The notes beneath the pieces are model-generated. The model worked only from the letters and a program-made list of their open reading frames with translations. It had not been told where the DNA came from and did not search any database. From NCBI RefSeq assembly GCF_026262505.1, contig NC_067206.1, positions 39,321,660-39,385,659 of the forward strand: a DNA stretch of 64,000 nt, given 5' to 3'. Origin of the DNA: Trichomonas vaginalis G3. Its lineage: Eukaryota; Parabasalia; Trichomonadida; Trichomonadidae. Shown piece by piece: positions 30,234-40,504 of this stretch (within the stretch, counting starts at the first letter, position 1; each line of letters opens with the position of its first letter). The position numbers were made by a program, and so were the translations under genes.

Positions 30234-31476
30234 ACTACGTTTTTACTATAGCTAATTATATCTATCATATTTCGATTGATACCTTATTTCAGCATGCTTA
30301 TTCATGTATCTTGAAAAAGCCCATCATATTTCCAACTTTTTTGAAATCTAGTCATCTGAGCCTTGATCTTTTGAATTTAAAATATATTTCAAATTGGTAA
30401 TATTTCTCTCACAGTTTATTATTACAAAATAAAGTTGTTTTACTTAATTTAAAAATCTGACGAAAATGATTTGCAACTTGATAATGTAAAATTGATCTTA
30501 GCCAGACTTTAACTATAGTGTTTGCAAAATCCAGCATTAAAATCATTATATTTAATAATCTTCATTGAAATTTTTATATCTCTTGATAGATATTATACTT
30601 CATTCAGAATCAATATCCATATATTAATTAGCACATTTGCCTTGCAAACAAAATCTGAAATTCATTCATTATTCTTTGAAATGTTCACTTGGATTCAGGA
30701 AGCATGCTCTTTCATTAAGTAGTTACCTGAAATATTTATGCTTGAAATATTTATTCAATTGGTGCTTTGTCTAAATAGCTTAATATTGATTATAACTTTC
30801 AAATTTTATTTTTGCTATAATGAGCTTTAGGATAGATATATTTCAGTTATCACCAATGGTATAATTCAAATGTTCGTTCTCTTATTTTAAGATCTATATA
30901 ATTATAAATATTTTGATTTTATTTGTGCAAGAAACAAAATATGTTTGATGAAAATCAGTTTTTTATGGCAAGTTGTTCTATATTTCATCAAGAAAACTCA
31001 AAAACTTTGTCCATCAAAAACCTTCCCAAAGTGCGTAAAATTTATCTTCAATCTTTTTTTATAATTTTTACCGTCTTCTTCATTGAATATATAGATTAAA
31101 ATTAACATTAAAATAATATATTTATTGCGTGGACTCATTTACAAATTGAGAGAGATATTTCAAAACTTGGAATTTTGAAATTGCTCACAAAATTCTTATA
31201 ATTGGCGGTTTGATGTCAACAAACATAAACAGATAATTGAATTAGAATTGTCTTTAGATACTTAATTGGTCGATCAAAAAAATTGAATTTGCCAAACAAA
31301 ATCCCATAAATTTAATATGACATTTGATTATTATTTTTATTTACTTTTTTTGAGGATTTATTTTTCAGAAAAATTTGCTCGTTTTTTTGTGTGATATTTT
31401 TACATCTGGACAAAATTGATATAAATTCCATGTACATGTAATACCCTTAATAATATAGACTCATTCTAAAAGTGTC
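30234..31476. other. Intergenic, no gene seen
   Basis: About 1.2 kb of AT-rich DNA between the split gene and the B56 gene. Short open frames only. Confidence 0.6.
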
Positions 31477-31480
31477 ACTA
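31475..31480 (+). promoter_or_regulatory. Initiator of the B56 gene
   Basis: TCACTA, predicted start 31477, 17 nt before the ATG. Confidence 0.6.
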
Positions 31481-31493
31481 AATTTTTCTGTAA

Positions 31494-33110
31494 ATGCTAT
31501 TATTAGGAAGATATAGTGGGCATCACTCCAGCCTTAGTCTTTATAATCCTTCTCGTCAGATAAAAGATTCTGTATCGAAAGCATTCCGCAATTATCGAAA
31601 TGTTCAACTAGAACCGTTAGATACTGTTGAATTAGCCCAACAGCAATCGGCAAATAGAAAAACGGTTAGCACTGACGATCTTCCTGATGTTGGTGATGAG
31701 ATTCCTAATACAATGGCTGTTACAACTACAAAACATCACGATGATGTTAAACTCCAGCGTCCAAACAAATTACCAGCAGTATCTGATCCAGAATTTGTCA
31801 ACACACTTCAAAAACACTCTCAGGTATGCAATGTTATTCTTGATTTTACTTGTGCAGAGTTTGATGCTGAGGCAAAGCAAATAAAAACAGATTCTTTGAC
31901 TCAAATAGCAGCACTAGTTGATACTGAGGCATCCTATAACACGCTCAACCCCGATGCCGTTCAAATAATTTTAGATATCGTAGAACACCACGTTTTTCGT
32001 CCAGTCGATCAAGTTCAACCGAAATTTTTAATTTCAGATGATCTTGCCACATTTACCGACTGCTCAATGCCCCATCTTTCACTTGTTTATGGAATTCTAT
32101 CAAAAATGGTAACTTTCGACAAAACAATCACCATTGACTACATCACAAGAGTCATTGATCGCTTCTGGGTCATAGATCTTGACGAAAGGAAGCTTTTGGC
32201 CGACGTTGTGACCAAATGGGCCCAAATTCAGAAAAAAGAGAGCGATATCAAGAAAATCGTATCATCAAAAATCAACGACTACTTATGCAAGCAAATATCC
32301 CCTCACGTTTTGATTCCTTGTTTAATTGTCATCACAAATCTCCTTAATTTAGAGGAAGACAAGTACATGCTACAGAAATTCTTAATTCCTTTGACAGCTT
32401 CACCGCATTTTGTATACTTTAATAACGAATTATTTACTTTAATCGATAAAATATGTAATTCTGATAAAAATCTTTACGTCGACGTCATAGACTTCATGGT
32501 TAACCACTGGCCGATTACAAGACCCAGCAAACTAGTCATTTTCCTCAAGAAAATCAGCGTTATGCTTCCAAAAATTCCATTACGCGAATTTAAGAGAATG
32601 CGAGTTCCCGTGTTCACGAGATACGCGGAAGCCGCATGCAGTCCTAACTACAAGGTCGCAGAAGCGGCTGCTTCCATTTGGTCCGAGATTACGCTTGAAC
32701 CTCTGATTACTGACAGTGCTAAGTACATTTTCCCAATTATGGCACCGTCAATAACCAGTGCTTTGGAGACACATTGGTCCAGCTCAGTTATTGACACTTT
32801 GAACAGAAGTATCGAGAGTATGAATAAAATTGACTCGTATTTACTCCACGAAGCAGTGAAACAGAAGCCAAAGAATGACAAGGACTTAGTGAAGACATGG
32901 GCGTCTGTTTCTAGAGCTGCAATGCACAATGACAGAGAATTACACTTGGCGGCCAAACTGTCAGAGATACAGAAGATTTTCACTCCGCCGAGAAAAGACG
33001 AAAGTTTCGCAAACCAGGGAAATCAGAGACAGATGGGAAAAAGCGTAACTGGAGTCAAATTAGTACAGCCTGTGCTTTCTAACAGACACATGAGGAGTTC
33101 AATGTATTGA
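31494..33110 (+). CDS. PP2A regulatory subunit B56 (B') family
   Basis: 538 residues. After about 95 variable residues, the HEAT-repeat B56 core follows: TFTDCSMPHLSLVYGILSKM, RVIDRFWVIDLDERKLLADV (family F.S.D.RER..L), HVLIPCLIVITNLL, DFMVNHWPITRPSKLVIFLK (family LLKFWPK..S.KEV.FL), then SPNYKVAEAAASIWSE and YIFPIMAPSI...HW. B56 subunits sit on the PP2A A/C core and bind LxxIxE substrates. The usual acidic inner-loop residues are partly replaced, so substrate choice may differ. The C-terminal tail is basic. The downstream flank contains tandem repeats invaded by mobile DNA. The PP2A activator PTPA is encoded at 11705-12643. Confidence 0.92.
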   Translation: MLLLGRYSGHHSSLSLYNPSRQIKDSVSKAFRNYRNVQLEPLDTVELAQQQSANRKTVSTDDLPDVGDEIPNTMAVTTTKHHDDVKLQRPNKLPAVSDPEFVNTLQKHSQVCNVILDFTCAEFDAEAKQIKTDSLTQIAALVDTEASYNTLNPDAVQIILDIVEHHVFRPVDQVQPKFLISDDLATFTDCSMPHLSLVYGILSKMVTFDKTITIDYITRVIDRFWVIDLDERKLLADVVTKWAQIQKKESDIKKIVSSKINDYLCKQISPHVLIPCLIVITNLLNLEEDKYMLQKFLIPLTASPHFVYFNNELFTLIDKICNSDKNLYVDVIDFMVNHWPITRPSKLVIFLKKISVMLPKIPLREFKRMRVPVFTRYAEAACSPNYKVAEAAASIWSEITLEPLITDSAKYIFPIMAPSITSALETHWSSSVIDTLNRSIESMNKIDSYLLHEAVKQKPKNDKDLVKTWASVSRAAMHNDRELHLAAKLSEIQKIFTPPRKDESFANQGNQRQMGKSVTGVKLVQPVLSNRHMRSSMY

Positions 33111-33289
33111 GTATTGTTTATTTGTTGTTTAGTTGTATATTATGTTGATTTGTATCTATGGATTTATTTATAAAAAAAATATTATTTAAAAAAAAATTTA
33201 AGATTTATTAATCGATCGTTGTTTATTTGTTATGTGTTTGTATATTATGTTGATTTGTATCTATGAATTTATTTATAAAAAAATATTAT
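33111..33289. repeat. Tandem ~105-bp repeats downstream of B56 (left part)
   Basis: TATATTATGTTGATTTGTAT and following sequence occur at about 33135 and 33240, and again at about 36448 and 36545 beyond the inserted element. The array was continuous before the element entered it. Confidence 0.8.
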
Positions 33290-33837
33290 TTAAGGGAGAC
33301 TTCCGACCAGAAAGCCCTCTCAATTTTTTGTGATGTTTACACCAAAAGTGAGTTTCCCGGATTTTAAGTTATTCATAAAGCTTCTCTATATTATACCCTA
33401 TCTACTGATATGATTATTTTTGAAAAATCTCTTAAATCGACCTGCACTGAATTTTTTAGGGAAAATTCGAAATTTTATAGACGTTTTCTGTAACGTTTTT
33501 TTACCGAATAAAATCCGAAAAATAATTTTTTGAAGAATCATTTGGGTAGAATACTTATCGAAAATTATATTTATTATAATTTTGGTCGATAAAAATAAGC
33601 AGATTCAAAACTGGCAAAAACCCTTTCGGCAATTGAGTAGGTGCCAAAAGTGCTTACTCTTAAACAACCGTCGGATTTCCGGGTGAAATCGTGACACACT
33701 TTCGTCTTTCGTAGGCAGTGGTGGTTGTTACAAAAGGTAACTTCGAATGTAGCGTGAAATCTGCAAAAAAAATTCTGAAATTTGAATGGAGAACACAAAA
33801 ATTGAATAGTTTACGTCAATAATAAAGAGAAAAATGA

Positions 33838-33907
33838 AGACAATGTGTCTCGAACCTAGGACTTAGAGCAGCAATCCAACTCTTTATACCATTACACTAC
33901 ATGCATC
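33838..33907 (-). pseudogene. tRNA-like relic inside the outer element
   Basis: On the minus strand, GATGCATGTAGTGTAATGG resembles a tRNA 5' end with an A box, and CCTAGGTTCGAG resembles a B box/T loop. TTGGA-TTGCTGC-TCTAA could form an anticodon arm (GCT). The T stem and the acceptor stem do not pair, so this is not a working tRNA; it could be an internal RNA polymerase III promoter or a SINE-like remnant. Confidence 0.35.
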
Positions 33908-34763
33908 TCTCACCTCAGTGAATGAGATCAACTATATGATAACTTTTTCCCCATTATATTCTTGTGGAAAAGTGACAAATAGCAACTTTGACCCTCTCTC
34001 TTCGGCAATTTGTGGACGATTCCGAACCCCCTCATTTTTGAAATTTAATAAGAAAAATAGAATCTTTATTAAATATAGATTTTTAAAAATAAGGGTTTCG
34101 TTTTGCTAAAATTGTCACTTTTATAGCATATTTGTTTTTGGATGCTTTGCGAAACCAAAAAAAAAACTATGATATACAATGTGTGTGTAAAGAAAATACT
34201 TTATTTACTAGTTAAAAATCATTTGGTATTGATCAAGTTATTTTTTCTGGATAAGATATTATATGGATAATTGGATAGAAAATACAATTATATAATCTTG
34301 TACCTGGTTTAATTAAGCTAATTGTCATCAGAAACTTGTAATTTTTATGAATTTCAGATTTTCTTTTCATTACTGCTTTTCTTAATAGGTCAAGTTCTTA
34401 TTTACGTTATAAAGTATGATATTTACAAATATCAAGTTATCATGTTTTTTGAGAAATTATGAGAAACAAACAAAAATGAAAAAGATAGGAATAGCAATGA
34501 ATAGTGATGTGGGTATAGAAAATGTAAGAGATATGAATGCAAAGCAATCAGTATTTAGGATATTGACCATAGATTTCGAAAAAAAAATGCTGCATATTGA
34601 GCGAAAACTATGATTATATTATAAGGCTGTCATTTAAAGCATAATGAAACTATTCCCTTTTCATTTTAATCGAATAAGATAGTAAAGATTTTTGAATTAG
34701 CTAGAAACTGATGAGATGTTTTCACAAATCAGATTTTTAATCTCTATAATGCATAATTTGTAA

Positions 34764-36007
34764 TAAACAGAAATTCATCAAAAGTGACAGCTCTCAATTT
34801 TTTGACATTTGTAAATTCTAAATTGAATGAGAAAAATGAAATAATACTAAGCATAATACAATATTCTAGATTTAATTATAATTAGGAAAAAGTTAGTTTT
34901 GAGAGTACTTTTCATAGGCATATAGAATGAAATCTTCTGAAAAATAATATCACATAAACTCATATTATTTTCTAATATATAACTATTTTATATAAAAATC
35001 AAATTCAATGATCTTAAAAGCGAAGGATAAACCTCAAAATTTACGAATATAATGAGTGGGAATATAATGCTTATCTATCATAAAACCATATGAAATATCA
35101 ATTTTTGCTTTACGCCTAATTTTTGACGACAATTAGCAAAAAATGTTAAATGTTAACACTCAGTCCATTTGAATATGAAAAATAAAATTGACTTTGATTA
35201 AATGTTTTTATTTATCATGCAATTCTTCTTGCGACCAAAGATTTGAATAAAATTTCAAAAAATAAGATAGCTTAAAAAATAATATACGGTAGTGTTTACT
35301 AATAGATGAATAGTATATAAATTCTATTAAAATGGATTTGATCCAAAAAAATATATAAAATTTGATCATAAATAAAATCGTTTTAAATTACTTCTTCATT
35401 TAAATTATAACAATTATTTTTGGTTTTATATTTTTTGGATCAAATCCATTTTAATAGAATTTATATACTATTCATCTATTAGTAAACACTACCGTATATT
35501 ATTTTTTAAGCTATCTTATTTTTTGAAATTTTATTCAAATCTTTGGTCGCAAGAAGAATTGCATGATAAATAAAAACATTTAATCAAAGTCAATTTTATT
35601 TTTCATATTCAAATGGACTGAGTGTTAACATTTAACATTTTTTGCTAATTGTCGTCAAAAATTAGGCGTAAAGCAAAAATTAATATTTCATATGGTTTTA
35701 TGATAGATAAGCATTATATTCCCACTCATTATATTCGTAAATTTTGAGGTTTATCCTTCGCTTTTAAGATCATTGAATTTGATTTTTATATAAAATAGTT
35801 ATATATTAGAAAATAATATGAGTTTATGTGATATTATTTTTCAGAAGATTTTGTGTTCTTCTTCAAAATTTTATTTTTTTATTAAAAAGAATCTTTACAA
35901 AATATACATTTACTTTAATTAATATTTAAAAACGTGCTCTATCAAAAGTTCCAAAAATTCAATATTTTAGCTTTTCTGAGGTGTCACTTTTGATGAATTT
36001 CTGTTTA
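34764..36007. mobile_element. Inner foldback-type element (1244 bp)
   Basis: Perfect 26-bp terminal inverted repeats (34764-34789 and 35982-36007) beginning TAAACAGAAATTCATC and ending AAAAGTGACA, a motif also seen near the ends of the 919-bp element at 27571. The interior is dominated by a 421-bp inverted repeat. No clear target duplication. Confidence 0.75.
34930..35851. repeat. Near-perfect 421-bp inverted repeat with 80-bp spacer
   Basis: Arms 34930-35350 and 35431-35851 are reverse complements with one mismatch noticed (near 35100/35682). It could extrude as a cruciform, and a transcript across it would fold into a long double-stranded RNA. Confidence 0.9.
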
Positions 36008-36398
36008 CAACACTATAAGCATTATTATCAACGTAGAATCTGAATATCATATCAGAAAATGTCGCAAATCTGACATTTACCCGACCAAATAGCAAAAATA
36101 ATTGAATACTTTTCGCAAAAACTTTAAAAATCGATAAAAATATGAAATATAGATATTAAAGAGACTTTTTATATAATATTCATAAAGATTTCCCAAAAAT
36201 ATGATACCGCAAAATTAAAAAAGTGACGTCTTGAGTGGAGTCAAAGGTCGAAATTGCTAGCTAAATGTTTTTTTAGCGAAATTGTGTATTGTACGTTTTT
36301 TTTCGCAAAACGAAACCCTTATTAAAAACTTGGTTATAAATTACGAAATTTTCTCACTTGGGCTAAAAAGTTACAATTTGGTCGGAAGCCACCCTTAA

Positions 36399-36908
36399 AA
36401 AAATTTTAAGATTTATTAATCGATCGTTGTTTATTTGTTATGTGTTTGTATATTATGTTGATTTATCTTTGTGATATTTATTAAAAAATTATTGAAAAAA
36501 AAATGTTTTTATAAGATCTCTAAATTGAAAGCTACTTAGTTGTTGTATATTATGTTGATTTGTATCTATGGATTTATTTATAAAAAATTATTGAAAAAAA
36601 TGATTTTTGAATTGAGTGTTGTTTTGTTCTTGTATGTTTTGCTGGTATATATATTGATTATTGTGAGGGTTTATAATTCACAACTGGATATAGAATTGGA
36701 TGTTTTGTGCAAAATGGAATAAATGTATATATTTTGACATCAAGCTCATTTTTGATTTGAATCATATATGATGTATCATTTTCCCATTAGTGAACGCACA
36801 TTTTAAAATTACAGCTTCTACAATATCATAGAGCATAAATACTTTATATTAAAAAAAGTAAACATTATCGCTAATAAAAATGAATTATGAATTTCATTTA
36901 TTTGTTAT
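36399..36908. repeat. Tandem repeats downstream of B56 (right part)
   Basis: Continuation of the repeat array of 33111-33289 on the far side of the inserted element (copies at about 36415-36470 and 36541-36595), then plain AT-rich sequence up to the next gene. Confidence 0.75.
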
Positions 36909-38279
36909 CTAAGTTGTTTCATCAGTTGTTGGGGATGGTGTTCTGTGAGGAAGGGGTACAAAATTATATGGGACAGCCCCAACAGCATGTGACTCAATGT
37001 TGCAGTCATCAAAACTCCTGTTAAATTTAATGAAACCCTTGTGTGTATTATCATCTTGTATATGATCTCCATATTCTCCTCCTGTGATATAAAGATTTGA
37101 TTCCAAACCAATTTGGTAATCAATTTTAGTCATTTCATTAAATGTTCGTTTGCAGTTAGTATCTGGAGTATCAAAATCATGACAACTGTAATAAGATACT
37201 CCAAATTCAGGACCAAAATGCGGAATTACCCACCACCATCGATTTAATACCTTTTCGTATTTATCTTTATTGGAAGAGAGATTTAATTCAACCTGTCCCC
37301 AACCAATGATTGTTACATCCAACATTCCAAGTATTTTATCACGCTCATCACCTTCTGCTCTTTCTTCTGCAGTATCTTTCCAAAATCTTGAATAAATACC
37401 TGATTCATATGAAAAAAGTGAATTATAAACAGTTATTGAAGAAGTTACAGCTCCAACTTCCCAAAGGTGTGATTTGACCCAGCGCCAATTATAAAGGAAG
37501 TATATTGGACATGCAGTTTCTGTATCTCCTGGGTTGCAGCTTCCTGTGAGTGCCCAATGTCGTTTACAGTTCGTTAAACCTGGGTAACATCTATTGTTTT
37601 CGCAGTTAGTTCTTTTGAAGTCAGAACGAGGAGCTGCCATCGCTTCTGTTCTTTCAGAATTTGGTTGTGCTAAAACATCACCTGGTTGGTCCCAACTTTT
37701 GTAATCCGGAGGATGGTATTGCCAAAAGAGTTGATATGCGTTTAGTGGAGTTCTTTCGATGCATGAATCTCCAAGCATATCACAATCAAGAACATATTGA
37801 AGAGAGAAGTTAACAAATTCACCTGCCCAACGGGAAACAGAAATCGTCATTGCAGATGTTACTGCTGGAGCCCAAGAGCTGCAAAGTTGAGTTACATCGA
37901 AAACCGGGAATTTGACATGTGCGATTTTTGGTTTAATTGCTTTTCTGTTGTCTGTAAGAGTTTCATCATTTTGATTTGAAGCATTACGCCAATCTGGAAA
38001 TGCGGCAACATTTGAAAGACCTGTGATATAGTTTGTATCAACATAATTGAAGAATTCTTCATTTGCCCCAACAGGAACGGCTGATCCATGGTTCTGTGGA
38101 GGTGGACGAACTGGTGATAAAAATTTCTTCGCGTCTCCAATTGTTAACTTAGCAAATTTTGTATAAAGTCGTGCTTTAAAAGGAGCTGATGGATCATTAT
38201 TAATTTCATCAACTAATTCTTGTGTAATAAGAGGATCATTATCATTTAATGAGTGAGCAAAACATGCAAACAAAAACAT
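36909..38279 (-). CDS. Papain-family (C1A) protease homolog lacking catalytic residues
   Basis: 456 residues: signal-like MFLFACFAHS, a propeptide-like KFAKLTIGDAKKFL, then a C1A-like domain from about residue 95. The active-site block reads VTQLCSSWAPAV where active members have Q..CGSCWAF, so the residue before Trp (S135) is Ser instead of Cys. The His block NHAV.IVGWG is GMLDVTIIGWG, with Leu in place of His. The Asn block NSWG is IPHFG. LQYVLDCDMLGDSC (family LS.Q.L.DC) confirms the fold. Loss of all three residues suggests a secreted pseudoprotease. A divergent insert (about 215-260) is Cys-rich. The active C1A protease at 47208-47960 is a useful contrast. Confidence 0.8.
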   Translation of the reverse strand: MFLFACFAHSLNDNDPLITQELVDEINNDPSAPFKARLYTKFAKLTIGDAKKFLSPVRPPPQNHGSAVPVGANEEFFNYVDTNYITGLSNVAAFPDWRNASNQNDETLTDNRKAIKPKIAHVKFPVFDVTQLCSSWAPAVTSAMTISVSRWAGEFVNFSLQYVLDCDMLGDSCIERTPLNAYQLFWQYHPPDYKSWDQPGDVLAQPNSERTEAMAAPRSDFKRTNCENNRCYPGLTNCKRHWALTGSCNPGDTETACPIYFLYNWRWVKSHLWEVGAVTSSITVYNSLFSYESGIYSRFWKDTAEERAEGDERDKILGMLDVTIIGWGQVELNLSSNKDKYEKVLNRWWWVIPHFGPEFGVSYYSCHDFDTPDTNCKRTFNEMTKIDYQIGLESNLYITGGEYGDHIQDDNTHKGFIKFNRSFDDCNIESHAVGAVPYNFVPLPHRTPSPTTDETT

Positions 38280-38340
38280 TTTATTTTAAACTTTCTGGTA
38301 TATTCACAAAAATTGGAATACTGAAGTGAAAAAAAAATAT

Positions 38341-39627
38341 ATATAGTCAGGAGAAAAAGATGTAAACCGGGCAAAAAGGTGTAAACCTTGATATTTAGGA
38401 GCCAATATTAATACTAATAGTATACTTATATTGAGTATATTTGGGTAGTGCGTTCAAAACAAAAACTTTAAAATTTGAATATTTAGATAATTTAATTTTT
38501 AAAAAACTTTAATAACACTCAAAAAATCATTGTTATGGATTTAAAATAGAATATAGACAATATTTTTATTCGTTTTTATCAACAAAATTAACAATTCTTT
38601 GTAGAAATTGCAAGAATTATATATTTTTTGGCATCCATTAGGGCCATATGTATCAGTATTGTTCTTGTTGTTGGATCTTTTGGGCTGTGACTGGTCTAAA
38701 TTGATGTCAATGAGCAATAACCAAATAAATTTCCTTATTTGGCGTCTTTCATCAGCAAATATTAAGGAGAATGATCTAATTCATCTGTAGATCCCTAATA
38801 TTGGGTTATTTGGCGTGGGTCTTTCGAGGAGATCTTTAGTTGGAGTTGGATAATCCAGAATGAAAAAATTATAAACGTTCATTTTTGTTCAAGTTTTATT
38901 TCTTTCATCTTTAGAAAGTTTTTATTCTATCTCATTGTTTTTAATGGTAATATAATCGTATTTTCAAAAATTTGTGGAATAATCAAATTTGTTATTTCAA
39001 ATTGAAGTTATAGCATTTATATTGTAAGAAATATAGATACACATCATGTAGGCTTAAATTATTCTTTATTGAAGTCTGTTGCTCAAATTTTAAATTGAAT
39101 TTGTTATTATTGTGGTAAAAAATCAATTCAATTATCGATACGCAAAAAATAATTTTATTTTCTAATGTGGAATCGATTATTATGATCATACTAAAAAAAC
39201 TAGCTTTCTCAATATGGTTTACACCTTTTTAGATACGGTTTTTTATGTATTCTAGCTGCTTGATAGTTAATTCATATAAAAATGATCGAGCATATATTAT
39301 ATGCTATTGAAGTACAATGTAATGGACTAGCATTTAAATCACTAAGTCTCAACTTGATGAAATATTCAAGATTATTTGAGATTGTAAATATCTATTTTCT
39401 TCAAAGAATTATAATTGTTATAATATAAGGAACCTATTTATGTTATTATTTATATATGTTATCATATAATAGCTAATATCTCATTATTAAATCTATTTCA
39501 ATTTTTTGAACTAATCATACCTCCCAGATCGCACACATATGGGGACAATATCTTTCCTACTTTTAGCCCTAAAGATTTAAGGTTTACACCTTTTTGCCCG
39601 GTTTACACCTTTTTCTCCTGACTATAT
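38341..39627. mobile_element. Element with ~45-bp terminal inverted repeats (about 1.3 kb)
   Basis: The ends read AGTCAGGAGAAAAAG(A/G)TG, then TAAACCGGGCAAAAAGGTGT and AAACCTT, with one mismatch. AAAAG(G/A)TGTAAACC occurs twice at each end and once inside (about 39217). Flanking TATATA makes the exact limits and target duplication uncertain. There is no open frame of note. Probably a MITE. Confidence 0.8.
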
Positions 39628-40504
39628 ATTTCCCATGATATGAAACTTGAGGATTGTCAGAAAATGGCAAGTCGCCTTTAATTTTATTTTTCTTCAACCT
39701 CTATTAACAAAGGTAGAATTGAAATTGAACTTTAAGATAAGTATAAAGAAATCGATTTGTCGAATATTTGAGAGCGGATTAAATTCTTTTCAAAATTGAT
39801 ATAATTTTAATTCAATACAAAACGATTATATATAACGACTATCAAAAAAATGTTACTCGAAAGATATTCCTTCTTGTCAAAATAAGTATAAAACAGGATA
39901 TAGATTCTGCATGAATATATCGAATGTAGATTTCTAATCATTGCAATTGATCAATATCAATTATGCCAATAAATTAATTCCTTTAAGTTGTGAAAGCATG
40001 ACCAGTGTATGATTCACAACTCATTACTTAAAATACTTGTAGATATAATTTAAATATCATTTCAATTGAAAGTATTTTGAATGGAGAAAATCAATCTAAT
40101 GATAAATTGTTTGTTTAACTTGAAGCGTGAGTTAAACTATATTCAAATTTACCATATATTTATGGGCACACCTTCTTCATCTAGACAGCATATTCAGAAA
40201 CTGCAAATGGAAAAAATCTCTGAAATATTGAAAGCTTTTCACGTATTATCTTTTTAGCTCGGTCATGAAAATAAAAAATTATCATTGTTGTCTGAAGAAA
40301 ATGATAAAATTGTCACTTTTCCGACGGAAAATAATATTCCTTCAAAAATCTTAGTTTACAAAATTTCTTTACAAGATCTTTTTTAGATTTTGAAACAGTG
40401 AAAAGATAAAGTATGTTGAATGTATTCTATATTTATGTTTAATCATAAAAACATCAATTCATGATAAAAATTGAATAGTTGTAAACAAAGTTATTGCTCC
40501 CTTA
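39628..40504. other. Intergenic, upstream of the ankyrin gene
   Basis: AT-rich DNA. TTGAATAGTTGTAAAC near 40471 resembles a motif recurring in this window. No gene seen. Confidence 0.5.

Larger units (their letters stand above)
34090..36321. mobile_element. Middle element with TAAGGGTTTCGTTTTGC termini (2232 bp)
   Basis: Inverted ends match for 17 bp. Flanked by a 7-bp direct repeat TTAAAAA (34083-34089 and 36322-36328). A left-end fragment occurs at 16887-17443. It is inserted in the outer element and contains the palindromic inner element. No transposase gene. Confidence 0.85.
33290..36398. mobile_element. Outer TTAA-flanked element of a three-level nest
   Basis: TTAA at 33290-33293 and 36395-36398 with inverted termini TTAAGGGAGACTTCCGACCA and TTAAGGGTGGCTTCCGACCA (two mismatches in 20). 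It differs from the GGGTGCAC family beyond TTAAGGG. It is inserted in the tandem repeat array 3' of B56. Without the inner element it would be about 870 bp, so non-autonomous. It carries a tRNA-like relic. Confidence 0.82.

Noticed and set aside
38608..38790. 60-codon frame in the long-TIR element
   Set aside because: Short, no homologous motif, no initiator.
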